From NCBI GenBank assembly GCA_029778615.1, contig JAKOPZ010000274.1:58099-122098 (forward strand): a DNA stretch of 64,000 nucleotides. The letters run 5' to 3'. The stretch comes from Chloroflexota bacterium. GTDB taxonomy: Bacteria; Chloroflexota; Anaerolineae; UBA4142; SHND01. Shown one piece after another: positions 1 to 7,941 of the stretch (the first letter of the stretch is position 1; each line of letters opens with the position of its first letter). A model generated the notes under the pieces. The model searched no databases. It was not told the origin of the DNA and worked only from the letters and a program-made list of their open reading frames with translations. The position numbers and the translations under genes are program-made.

Positions 1-2382
1 AATGTGACCGGTCAGTTCTGGCAGCCGGAGGGAATTGCCATAGACAGCAGTGGCAATGTGTTCGTGGCGGACACGCGCAACGACCGCATTCAAAAATTCA
101 GCAGCAGCGGCGCATTTATCTCGGCGTGGGGTGGTTATGGTTTTAGTAACGGACAGTTTGATTCGCCGAGCGGTGTTGCAGTGGACGCGAATGGAAATGT
201 ATTTGTTGTAGATTCTGGAAATAGCCGTATTCAAAAATTCTCAAACACCGGAACGTTCCTCACCAAATGGGGCGACTTTGGAAGTGGTGACAGTGAATTC
301 TTTGAACCAAAAGGTGTGGCGGTAGATTCGAATGGAAATGTCTTTGTAGCGGACTCGTGGAACAATCGGGTTCAAAAATTTTCAAATACAGGAGTTTATG
401 CCGCGCAATGGGGCAGTTACGGCGCTGGCAATAGCGAATTCGACCAACCCGAGGGTGTTGCGGTTGAATCGAACGGAAATGTCTTTGTTTCGGACATGTA
501 TAATGACCGTATTCAAAAATTCACCAACGCGGGCGAATATTCAACTCAGTGGGGCGATTATGGCAGCGCCAATGGAAATTTTGTTTTTCCCGAGGGGCTT
601 GCCACGGATACGAGTGGCAATCTGTTTGTTGCGGACTCGTGGAACAATCGGATTCAAAAATTTAGCAACGCAGGTGCGTTCAGCGCAAAATTTGGCTATG
701 GCGCGGCGGATGGGCAAATGCAGTATCCGTACGGCGTTGCGATTCAAACCAATGGACACATTTTGGTTGCCGATTCCAACAACCAACGAATTCAAGCATT
801 CAGCAATGTCGGCGCATTCGTCGCCAAGTGGGGCAGCTATGGTTTCGGCAACGGGCAATTCTCATACCCGGATGGCGTTGCCGTTGATATGAACAGCAAC
901 GTCTTTGTTGCCGACACCTTCAATAATCGCGCTCAAAAATTCAATAGCGCAGGGACATTCCAGACAACGTGGGGCGGTTTGAATCTGCCCGAAGGCATCG
1001 CCGTTGATACAAATGGCAATGTCTTTGTTGCCGACACACAAAACAACCAAGTACAAGAATTCGACAATACCGGAACATTCGTACGGTCTTGGGACGGCTC
1101 CGCTTCGGGAAACGGTTCGTTCTACCAGCCCGAAGGAATTGCAGTGGACGCGAACGGTAACGTGTATGTTGCGGATACCGGAAACCATCGCGTTCTCAAA
1201 TTCAGCAATACCGGTTCCTTCTTAACGGAATGGGGAAGTGAAGGATTCAACGATGGAGAGTTTGAGTATCCGCGCGGCATCGATGTGGATATGAATGGCG
1301 ACATATTTGTCGCGGACAGTATCAACTCGCGGATTCAAAAATTTACCAGCACTGGTGCCTTTGCCGCGAGTTTTGGTGCGAATGGTCCCGGCAGTGGGCA
1401 ACTGTATATTTCAGAAGGTGTCGCGGTGGACGCAAATGGGCATGTCTTTGTGGCGGATACATTTAACAACCTGATACAAGAATTCCAACCGGACCAAACT
1501 GGAACTTTGACCTCGACGCCGACATCAACCTCAAGTACGCATACGCCAACGCGCACATTCACCCCGCAAGCTACAGGTTCAGTTACTGCTACGCCGAGTC
1601 CCACGATTACGGTAACGCCAACCGCTACGAATTCAGCGACGCCGACAATCACACCGACGGTTTGCGCCAAACCACCGAAACCCCTCCTGCTCGCGCCGCC
1701 CAACAAAAGTATTTCTAAAAAACAGCAGGTCAAGCTGGACTGGGACGATACAATTTGCGCAACCAAATACCAAATTGTGATTCGCCAAGATTCCAAAAAA
1801 GGACCCAAAATTGATTCAAAAAAGAATCTGCTCGCGTCAAAATACAAGACCAAATCGCTTACTCCAGGGAAAACTTTTTTCTGGCGCAGTAGCGCTTGTA
1901 ACGGCGAGGGTTGCAGCAACTCTATCTGGTGGCGATTCTCTATCAAAGCACCTCCTACCCCCACTCCGAGCCCGACTCGAACGAGGACGCGAACACCGGT
2001 CGGTCCTACGCCCACAAGCACCGGACCGACGGTAACACCGCCACCGGGCGGAGCCGTTAAGGACGGACGGTGGACCGGAACCACCAGTCAGGGTAAGGCG
2101 CTCTCATTTAACGTTACCGGAGGTGGCAAAGCGTGGAACACGTTCAAAGTCCAGATTGTCATTGGCGCATGCCAGATTGATAATACAATCTCACCCGGGT
2201 CTATTCAAGGCAACACGATGGAAGTATATGTTCCTATTGGTTTTGGGCATGTTACATACAACGGAACATTTACCAGTAGCACAACCTTGAGCGGTACTTA
2301 TACTGCTAGCAACGCAAGTCCTCCTGGCTGTGGAGGCTCATTAAGCAACGGCAGTTGGACTGCCCACTGGACATCTCCCTGA
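1..2382 (+). CDS. NHL-repeat beta-propeller surface protein with Thr/Pro linkers (5' end missing)
   Basis: The frame is open at the left edge, so the N-terminus and any signal peptide lie outside the window; 793 codons are visible. Residues 1 to about 505 are eleven tandem NHL repeats of about 47 residues, each with the pattern P-x-G-(V/I)-A-(V/I)-D-x-x-G-N-(V/I)-(F/Y)-V-A-D-x-x-N-x-R-(I/V)-Q-K-F. Two propellers or one large one could form. A Thr/Pro/Ser linker (about 508-560) follows, then a two-cysteine fibronectin-III-like domain (about 561-650), a second TPT linker, and a final Gly/Ser/Thr-rich domain of about 110 residues with paired cysteines. NHL propellers usually bind proteins or carbohydrates; the ligand here is unknown. 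The linker plus Fn3-like module recurs at the C-terminus of the C25 peptidase at 36845-40273, which suggests a shared surface-display role (inference). Confidence 0.85.
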   Translation, partial: NVTGQFWQPEGIAIDSSGNVFVADTRNDRIQKFSSSGAFISAWGGYGFSNGQFDSPSGVAVDANGNVFVVDSGNSRIQKFSNTGTFLTKWGDFGSGDSEFFEPKGVAVDSNGNVFVADSWNNRVQKFSNTGVYAAQWGSYGAGNSEFDQPEGVAVESNGNVFVSDMYNDRIQKFTNAGEYSTQWGDYGSANGNFVFPEGLATDTSGNLFVADSWNNRIQKFSNAGAFSAKFGYGAADGQMQYPYGVAIQTNGHILVADSNNQRIQAFSNVGAFVAKWGSYGFGNGQFSYPDGVAVDMNSNVFVADTFNNRAQKFNSAGTFQTTWGGLNLPEGIAVDTNGNVFVADTQNNQVQEFDNTGTFVRSWDGSASGNGSFYQPEGIAVDANGNVYVADTGNHRVLKFSNTGSFLTEWGSEGFNDGEFEYPRGIDVDMNGDIFVADSINSRIQKFTSTGAFAASFGANGPGSGQLYISEGVAVDANGHVFVADTFNNLIQEFQPDQTGTLTSTPTSTSSTHTPTRTFTPQATGSVTATPSPTITVTPTATNSATPTITPTVCAKPPKPLLLAPPNKSISKKQQVKLDWDDTICATKYQIVIRQDSKKGPKIDSKKNLLASKYKTKSLTPGKTFFWRSSACNGEGCSNSIWWRFSIKAPPTPTPSPTRTRTRTPVGPTPTSTGPTVTPPPGGAVKDGRWTGTTSQGKALSFNVTGGGKAWNTFKVQIVIGACQIDNTISPGSIQGNTMEVYVPIGFGHVTYNGTFTSSTTLSGTYTASNASPPGCGGSLSNGSWTAHWTSP

Positions 2383-2403
2383 CAAATCACAAATTCAGAA
2401 AAC

Positions 2404-2432
2404 AACGGCGAGGACAATTTGTCCTCGCCGTT
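2404..2432. terminator. Hairpin between convergent genes
   Basis: A perfect 12-bp stem (2404-2415 with 2421-2432, 5-base loop) lies between the stop of the NHL gene and the stop of the convergent moaD-moaE gene. On the minus strand it is followed by a T-rich tract (TTGTTTTC), so it best fits a terminator for the leftward transcript. It may also stop the rightward one. Confidence 0.65.
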
Positions 2433-2463
2433 CCGCTTCATCACTAAAAAAATTTCCGTGCCC

Positions 2464-3444
2464 TCACACGCTCTCAATATCCGTGCGTATCTCCTCAATA
2501 CTCTCCACACTCAGGACGCCGATTTTTTTCTGCGGCGGCGCGATGGCGGTTTCTTGCGCGCGGACGATTTCATCGGCTTTCTCCGCGCTCACCTCGCCCG
2601 GCGTTGGACCTTCGACCCAATAATCCGTGTCGGACGCGAATTCTTTTTTCCATACCGGCAAAATTACTTTGAGGCGTTCAATCGCATAACGACACGCGCT
2701 GAACGCTTCCGCGCGGTGCGCGGCGGACGCGGCAATGATGACGGATGCTTCGCCGATTTGCAATCGTCCAACGCGATGCGCGATGGCGATACGAACATCA
2801 CTCCAACGCTCGTTCACTTCGGCGCCAATTTGCGCGAGCATCCGTTCCGCGAGTTCGGGATACGCTTCGTATTCCAAAAATTTTATTTGCTTGTCATGCG
2901 CGTTGTCGCGCACGACGCCAATAAATGTTGTGATGCCGCCCGCACCGGGGTGTGAAACGCGCGCGACGAGAGAATCGAGTGAAAGCGGTTCAATCGTGAC
3001 AAGAAAATTCCGTGTCACGTTAGAGACCGCGCGTTCCTTGCGGGCTTCCAATGGCGGCTTGCCGACGGCTGGTTTGGTTTCCGCTTTCGGTTGCGGTGAG
3101 GATGGACCACCGCGCCGCGTTTTGCGTCTTGGGCGCGGTGCCGGTTCTTTTTGCGGCGGACGCGGCGCAAGTTTCGGCAAACGTTCGGGGCGATTGCCCG
3201 CGCCGCCGCTGACGGGCGGAAGGAATCCCACCTCTTCGCCGCCGTTCAAAATGGTTTCGGGTTTCGCTAACCGTTGGTTCACCGAGAATGCCGCGCGGAT
3301 ATTTGCCACGCGCGGATTTTTAGCATTCGCCGTGTACTGATTCCAAAGTTCTTGTACGGTGATGCCCGGTTCGATTTCGCGCCAGTCTTCTTTGAGACCG
3401 ACATATTCGCGAAAAATGGCAAAGAATTTTACATGCACTTTCAT
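2464..3444 (-). CDS. MoaD-MoaE fusion, molybdopterin synthase
   Basis: The protein has 326 residues. Residues 1-82 are a MoaD ubiquitin-like domain ending in the Gly-Gly motif (VSGG, G80-G81). Residues 83-145 form a basic Pro/Arg/Lys linker. Residues 146-280 are MoaE, with GAGGITTFIGVVRD, HRVGRL and ERLKVILPVWKKEF, which holds the conserved active-site lysines; a charged 45-residue tail follows. Molybdopterin synthase converts cyclic pyranopterin monophosphate to molybdopterin using sulfur carried as a thiocarboxylate on the MoaD C-terminus. In a fusion that Gly-Gly is internal, so cleavage after G81 is expected, as described for mycobacterial MoaX. The start ATG overlaps the stop of the upstream terC gene (TAATG), so translation is probably coupled. 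No other molybdenum cofactor gene is in the window. Confidence 0.88.
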   Translation of the reverse strand: MKVHVKFFAIFREYVGLKEDWREIEPGITVQELWNQYTANAKNPRVANIRAAFSVNQRLAKPETILNGGEEVGFLPPVSGGAGNRPERLPKLAPRPPQKEPAPRPRRKTRRGGPSSPQPKAETKPAVGKPPLEARKERAVSNVTRNFLVTIEPLSLDSLVARVSHPGAGGITTFIGVVRDNAHDKQIKFLEYEAYPELAERMLAQIGAEVNERWSDVRIAIAHRVGRLQIGEASVIIAASAAHRAEAFSACRYAIERLKVILPVWKKEFASDTDYWVEGPTPGEVSAEKADEIVRAQETAIAPPQKKIGVLSVESIEEIRTDIESV

Positions 3445-4430
3445 TACGATTCGTTACTCTCCTGCAGACGCGCAACTTGCTGTTCTTCACGCCGCTGCGC
3501 AAGAACGGACGCGACAATGGATATGGTCAGCGTTATCGCAATCACGCCGAGCGAGGCGAGAATCGGAATTTCGATATGAATGCCGATGAGGTCGGTCGCA
3601 CCAATCAACATTTTCACGCCGACAAAGCCGAGCACAAACGAAAGCCCTAGTTTGAGATAACGGAAACTGCCGAGAACGCCGGCGAGCAAAAAGTAGAGGG
3701 CGCGCAAACCGAGAATCGCAAACACATTCGACGTGAACACAATGAACGGGTCAGTCGTAATCGCAAAAATTGCGGGGATGGAATCGAGCGCGAAAACCAC
3801 ATCCGTCGTTTCGACCACCAACAGCACAATCAATAACGGCGTTGCCATCAACGCGCCTTTGGCAGCGCCATCCGCGCGCGTAAAAAATTTTGCGCCGTCA
3901 AAATCTTTGCTGACGGGCATCACGCGCCGCACGATATTGATGAGCGGATTTTTTTCGGGATGAACCCCTTCGTCGGTTTGCGTACCGAGCTTGTACGCGG
4001 TGTAAATGAGGAACGCGCCGAAAAGATAAATGACCCATTCAAATTGATGAATCAGCGCGGCGCCGAGTCCAATCAACGTGCCGCGCAAAATCAGCGCGCC
4101 GAGAATGCCGAGAAAGAGAACGCGGTGTTGATATTTCTGTGGGACCTGGAAATAGGCAAAGATGACAACAAAAACAAAAATGTTGTCAACCGATAACGCT
4201 TTTTCGATGATATAGCCGGTGAAAAATTCGAACCCCGCCGTCGTGCCGCGTTCGTAAAACACAAATGCATTAAAGGTGAGCGAAATCCCGATCCAAAACA
4301 TGCTCGTCCAAAATGCTTCTTTTGTTTTGATTTCATGCGGATTGCGGTTGATGACAAACAAGTCCAGCGCGAGCAAAAACGCAATCAGCCCGCCAAACGC
4401 AATCCATAACATCGTACTATTTAAAACCAT
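3444..4430 (-). CDS. TerC family integral membrane protein
   Basis: This 328-residue protein has about eight hydrophobic segments. It carries the TerC signatures: ALSVDNIFVF near residue 86 and ETTDVVFALDSIPA near residue 205, where acidic residues sit in membrane helices. Family members (TerC, Alx, MeeY/MeeF) are linked to tellurite resistance and to manganese efflux or metal loading of secreted proteins. The last 20 residues are charged (RREEQQ) and cytoplasmic. The stop codon overlaps the start of moaD-moaE. No Mn-sensing yybP-ykoY riboswitch core is recognisable upstream; the upstream region instead contains an AT-rich palindrome (4570-4588). Confidence 0.88.
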   Translation of the reverse strand: MVLNSTMLWIAFGGLIAFLLALDLFVINRNPHEIKTKEAFWTSMFWIGISLTFNAFVFYERGTTAGFEFFTGYIIEKALSVDNIFVFVVIFAYFQVPQKYQHRVLFLGILGALILRGTLIGLGAALIHQFEWVIYLFGAFLIYTAYKLGTQTDEGVHPEKNPLINIVRRVMPVSKDFDGAKFFTRADGAAKGALMATPLLIVLLVVETTDVVFALDSIPAIFAITTDPFIVFTSNVFAILGLRALYFLLAGVLGSFRYLKLGLSFVLGFVGVKMLIGATDLIGIHIEIPILASLGVIAITLTISIVASVLAQRREEQQVARLQESNES

Positions 4431-4750
4431 TCACGCACTCCTGAGAAAGCATGGGTGCCGAGTGTGGTCGCCAAGAACTCACAACACAACTCGTCGCGGA
4501 AAACGGTCGGACCCGAACATTACGCACTTTTGTTACGCACAATGCGGAAAAATTCGTCTGCAAAAGTTGAACAAATTTGAAATTTGTTTTACCGGTGCGT
4601 AGCATCAGTTACTGAGTAACGGGGTAGGGCACTTGCTTACGTCATGGTTTTTGACGTAGAGCGTCCAACCGTCGAGCCAATCCCCAACCATTCTAACAGA
4701 CGCAGACGGATTTGCAAGAGGAAATTTGTCCACTCTATTTGCGTCACGAA
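4431..4750. other. Intergenic region upstream of terC with two perfect palindromes
   Basis: No gene is visible. There are two perfect odd-centred palindromes: 4570-4588 (AACAAATTT, G, AAATTTGTT) and 4608-4620 (GTTACT, G, AGTAAC). They sit 140-190 bases upstream of the terC start on the minus strand and could be operator sites or short hairpins. No convincing -35/-10 pair was recognised. Confidence 0.3.
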
Positions 4751-4751
4751 T

Positions 4752-4793
4752 AAAAATGCGCGGGTCTCCCAAACGGAACCCGCGCATTTTTTT
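4752..4793. terminator. Bidirectional intrinsic terminator downstream of pnp
   Basis: A 10-bp stem (4756-4765 with 4778-4787, ATGCGCGGGT arm) is flanked by A5 on the left and T7 on the right. It can therefore terminate in both directions. It lies 14 bases after the pnp stop on the minus strand and separates pnp from terC. Confidence 0.85.
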
Positions 4794-4806
4794 CAACACA
4801 AGCAAT

Positions 4807-7086
4807 TTAGGAGCGACGGGGTGGACCCTCGCGACGCGGGCGGTCATACCCGCCGCGTCCGCCGCCGCCGCGACTGCCGCCGCGATCTCCGCCGCGATTA
4901 AAACCACCGCGGTCCCCATCACGGCGCGGTCCGCGACTCGCACCGCGATCTCCGCCACCGCCGCCGAGTTTCGGGTCGGCTTCGCGCGCTTGCTCCACAG
5001 TCCAACCTTCGAGCACCGCGCGACGCGAGAGGCGAATCTTTCCTTGCGCGTCAATGTCGGTAATCATCACCATCACGTCGTCGCCTTCTTTGACAACATC
5101 ACGCGGGTCTTTGACTTGATAGTCCGCGAGCTGCGAAACGTGCACGAGACCGTCAATCCCCGGCGCAATTTCGACGAACACGCCAAATTCCGCGAGGCGT
5201 ACAACTTTGCCCGTGTAGATGGCGCCGAGTTTTGGTGATTCGGTCATGGCGCGAATGCGTTCCATCACGCTCGCGGTGCCTTCGCCATTGACGCCGGAAA
5301 TGAAAACGGTGCCGTCTTCTTCCACATCAATCTTGACATCGAATTCTTCTTGCAGCCCGCGAATCGTTTTGCCGCCGGGTCCGATGAGCGCACCAATTTT
5401 TTCTTGGTCAATCTTGATAGTGGTAATGCGCGGCGCGTACTGTGAAAGCTCGGCGCGCGGTGCGGCGATGGTGTCGGTAATGACTTTGAGAATTTGCATG
5501 CGCGCATCTTTGGCTTGCGCCAGCGCTTCTTTGAGAATGGCGGGCGCGACGCCTTGCAATTTCAAATCGAGCTGCAGCGCGGTAATGCCCATGCTCGTGC
5601 CTGCGACTTTGAAATCCATATCGCCGAGCGCGTCTTCCATGCCGAGAATGTCCGTCAGGACCGCGTGCCGACTACCTTCCACAATCAAGCCCATCGCAAT
5701 TCCCGCGACGGGCGCGCTAATGGGCACCCCTGCATCCATCAACGCGAGCGTCGAACCGCAGACGCTTGCCATCGAGGTCGAACCGTTCGACGACATGACT
5801 TCGGAAACCAAACGGATGGTGTACGGAAATTCTTGTTCGGTGGGAATGACGGAACTGAGCGCGCGTTCTGCCAGCGCGCCGTGTCCGATTTCGCGGCGTC
5901 CGGGTCCGCGCATCGGGCGCGTTTCACCGACAGAGTACGGCGGAAAGTTGTAATGATGAATGTAGCGTTTCGATTCTTCGGGGTCGAGCGTGTCTATTTT
6001 TTGTTCTTCGCTCGGCATACCGAGTGTGGCAATGGTCAACACCTGAGTTTCGCCGCGTTGGAATAAACCGGAGCCGTGTGCGCGCGGCAAGAGTCCCACT
6101 TGCGCGGAAAGCGGACGCACCGTTTTGGTGTCACGTCCATCCACGCGTCGGTTTTCATTCAGAATCATCGCGCGCAATTGCGCTTTGACTTCGGAATCCA
6201 CAGCGGTTGCCACTTGCGCCGGTACATACGCGTCGCCGGCTTCGGCGACGATTTCGGCGGTCACGGCGTCGAGTTGGTCGTTGCGTTCCGATTTGCCATA
6301 GCCGCTGTTCAGAACTTGGTTGATGCGCGGCGCAATTTTTTCGTGAACAAATTGTTTCACTTCGTCGCTCACGGTAAAAAGCGGCACCGTTGTTTTGGGT
6401 TTGCCGATTTCCGCGCGCATCTGTTCTTGCAAGTCAATCAACGGTTGAAACGCCTGATGTCCGGCGTGAATCGCTTCGAGCATCAATTCTTCGGTGACTT
6501 CGCTTGCGCCCGCTTCAATCATAATCACTGCATCGCGGGTGCCCGCCAAACGCAAATCGAGAATGGACTGTTCCATTTGCGACGCGGTGGGATTCATCAC
6601 GTACCGTCCATCGATGTATCCGACGCGCACGGCGCCCACCGGTCCGTGAAACGGAATATCGCTGATGGTAAGTGCAGAGGACGCGCCGATGATGGACATG
6701 ATGTCAATGAAATGTTCCTGGTCGGCGGAAAGCGCGGTCATGACGATTTGTACATCGTTGCGCATTCCTTTGGGGAACAAGGGACGCATGGGGCGGTCGG
6801 TGAGGCGGCAAATGAGAATCGCGTTTTCGGACGCTTTGCCTTCGCGTTTGAAAAACGAACCGGGGATTTTGCCCGCCGCGTAAAGTCGTTCTTCGTAATC
6901 TACCGTGAGCGGAAAAAAGTCCGTGCCTTCGCGCGGTTTCGCCGACATGGTGGCGGTGGACAAAATCAGTGTGTCGCCTTGACGCACTGTGACCGCGCCG
7001 TTGGCTTGAAACGCCAAACGCCCGGTTTCGACTGTGATTTCTTCCTCACCGATTTTCGCGGTGTAGGAACGAATTTGATGTGACAT
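4807..7086 (-). CDS. pnp: Polyribonucleotide nucleotidyltransferase (PNPase)
   Basis: This 759-residue enzyme degrades RNA 3'-to-5' by phosphorolysis and can act in an RNA degradosome. The order is canonical: first RNase PH domain, helical spacer, second RNase PH domain (with RGETQVLT and the GPGRREIGHG segment), KH domain (about 565-625, IGPGGKTIRGL) and S1 domain (about 633-705, GIDGLVHVSQL). Beyond the S1 domain is a tail of about 50 residues made of RG, GG and DRGG repeats, longer and more RGG-like than in typical PNPases. The ATG start fits the family N-terminus. The gene follows rpsO on the same strand, the common rpsO-pnp order, but a terminator and a repeat-filled gap of about 450 bases separate them. 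Confidence 0.96.
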   Translation of the reverse strand: MSHQIRSYTAKIGEEEITVETGRLAFQANGAVTVRQGDTLILSTATMSAKPREGTDFFPLTVDYEERLYAAGKIPGSFFKREGKASENAILICRLTDRPMRPLFPKGMRNDVQIVMTALSADQEHFIDIMSIIGASSALTISDIPFHGPVGAVRVGYIDGRYVMNPTASQMEQSILDLRLAGTRDAVIMIEAGASEVTEELMLEAIHAGHQAFQPLIDLQEQMRAEIGKPKTTVPLFTVSDEVKQFVHEKIAPRINQVLNSGYGKSERNDQLDAVTAEIVAEAGDAYVPAQVATAVDSEVKAQLRAMILNENRRVDGRDTKTVRPLSAQVGLLPRAHGSGLFQRGETQVLTIATLGMPSEEQKIDTLDPEESKRYIHHYNFPPYSVGETRPMRGPGRREIGHGALAERALSSVIPTEQEFPYTIRLVSEVMSSNGSTSMASVCGSTLALMDAGVPISAPVAGIAMGLIVEGSRHAVLTDILGMEDALGDMDFKVAGTSMGITALQLDLKLQGVAPAILKEALAQAKDARMQILKVITDTIAAPRAELSQYAPRITTIKIDQEKIGALIGPGGKTIRGLQEEFDVKIDVEEDGTVFISGVNGEGTASVMERIRAMTESPKLGAIYTGKVVRLAEFGVFVEIAPGIDGLVHVSQLADYQVKDPRDVVKEGDDVMVMITDIDAQGKIRLSRRAVLEGWTVEQAREADPKLGGGGGDRGASRGPRRDGDRGGFNRGGDRGGSRGGGGRGGYDRPRREGPPRRS

Positions 7087-7474
7087 GAAAAGAAAACCTC
7101 CATGGGTTTACAGCAGCCAGTCGTCAGTATCCGCTAGTCAGACGCGTCTCGCAAGACGAAACAAATCTGACTGCTGATTGCTGCTTACTGCTTGCTTATA
7201 ATCGCCCGTCGGAGGTCAGGAGCTGGAAGTTGGAGACTAGTTATTAGAGATTGGGAGCTGGAAGGTGGAGGTTGGAAATTGGAGGTTGAAAATTAGAGCG
7301 TGTAAATTGGAACGAATCCAATCTCGCGCATCTAACTTGCATCTAATTTCGAATCTACATTTTCCAAGTTCCAATATCTAGCACCCAATTCCCAATTCCT
7401 GCGCGCTGCGACGGACGCCTAAACTTGTACGTTGCAGTGCCATGCACTGCATTTTGAATTAGAGCAGGGTCAAC
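7087..7474. repeat. Degenerate word-array repeat with purine-rich and pyrimidine-rich arms
   Basis: This 390-base gap between rpsO and pnp contains no gene. From about 7212 to 7310 the plus strand is a run of variants of GGAGNTTGGAAATTGGAGG. From about 7310 to 7405 it becomes a run of C/T-rich words (CCAAGTTCCAATATC, CCCAATTCCCAATTCC), roughly the reverse complement of the first arm. The whole could form a large imperfect hairpin. A second word set (CAGCAGCCAG, CTGACTGCTGATTGCTGC) occupies 7110-7195. A possible -10 element (TATAAG on the minus strand near 7198-7203) could serve pnp, but this is weak. Confidence 0.6.
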
Positions 7475-7514
7475 GCTTACAAACAAACGAGTAGATGGTG
7501 GACCCATCTACTCG
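7475..7514 (-). terminator. Intrinsic terminator after rpsO
   Basis: A perfect 11-bp stem (7488-7498 with 7504-7514, CGAGTAGATGG arm) is followed on the minus strand by TTTGTTTGT. It lies 23 bases after the rpsO stop, so rpsO has its own transcript end before pnp. Confidence 0.85.
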
Positions 7515-7536
7515 CTTGGCATATGCTACCGGCAGC

Positions 7537-7806
7537 TTATTTGCGCAAGCCCAATCGGTCAATAATCTGTTTGTATCGGGATGCGTCTTTTTTCGAGAGA
7601 TAAGTCAATTGGCGGCGTCGTTCACCGACCATTTTCAGCAACCCGCGACGCGAATGGTTATCGTGCTTGTGTTCTTTGAGATGCTCGACCAGCTGATTGA
7701 TGCGCGTCGTAAGCAATGCAATTTGCACTTCGGGGGAACCCGTATCGCTGGTATGAATATGATACGTTCCCACAATGGCGGTTTTTTCCGCCTTTTTGAG
7801 CGACAT
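7537..7806 (-). CDS. rpsO: 30S ribosomal protein S15
   Basis: The protein has 89 residues, the usual length, and is recognised throughout: [20 protein letters not shown], the [15 protein letters not shown] segment, and the C-terminal LVGxRRxxL-like region followed by [13 protein letters not shown]15 binds 16S rRNA in the central domain and starts platform assembly. The ribosome-binding site on the minus strand is GAGGAGCAGGG just before ATG. A strong promoter and a structured leader lie upstream (separate entries), consistent with autoregulation as in other S15 operons. Confidence 0.97.
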   Translation of the reverse strand: MSLKKAEKTAIVGTYHIHTSDTGSPEVQIALLTTRINQLVEHLKEHKHDNHSRRGLLKMVGERRRQLTYLSKKDASRYKQIIDRLGLRK

Positions 7807-7822
7807 TCCCTGCTCCTCTAGT

Positions 7823-7867
7823 GAAGAGACGGCGGATTACTTGCGCCGCCGTCACTTGTCCTCTCTT
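7823..7867 (-). promoter_or_regulatory. Structured rpsO leader, candidate S15 autoregulatory site
   Basis: Within the roughly 66-base leader there is a perfect 8-bp GC stem (7828-7835 with 7846-7853) and an outer stem (GAAGAG at 7823-7828 with CTCTT at 7863-7867) separated by an asymmetric internal loop. The base of the structure abuts the Shine-Dalgarno sequence. S15 binds helix-junction mimics in several unrelated leader classes, so autorepression is plausible, but the exact class was not recognised. Confidence 0.5.
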
Positions 7868-7878
7868 GAATTGGCAGG

Positions 7879-7907
7879 ATTATAGCATCGAGGGCGGTTT
7901 TGGGCAA
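7879..7907 (-). promoter_or_regulatory. rpsO promoter
   Basis: Read on the minus strand: -35 TTGCCC (7902-7907), a 17-base spacer, -10 TATAAT (7879-7884) preceded by TGC (extended -10). The predicted start is near 7872, giving a leader of about 66 bases. Confidence 0.8.
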
Positions 7908-7941
7908 ATTGCACCGGCTGCGCGTGCCGTTTTGCGCCGAT

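Noticed and set aside
1..2382. Tandem repeats in the first gene as a possible CRISPR or satellite array
   Set aside because: The period (about 140 bases) corresponds to NHL protein repeats and the frame is open throughout; no spacer structure.
4431..4610. A yybP-ykoY (Mn) riboswitch upstream of the terC gene
   Set aside because: The conserved riboswitch core is not found on either strand; only simple palindromes are present.
6076..7083. Long open frame antisense to pnp (335 codons)
   Set aside because: It lies opposite a well-conserved gene, has Arg/His/Phe-biased composition from strand mirroring, and has no family-like motif.
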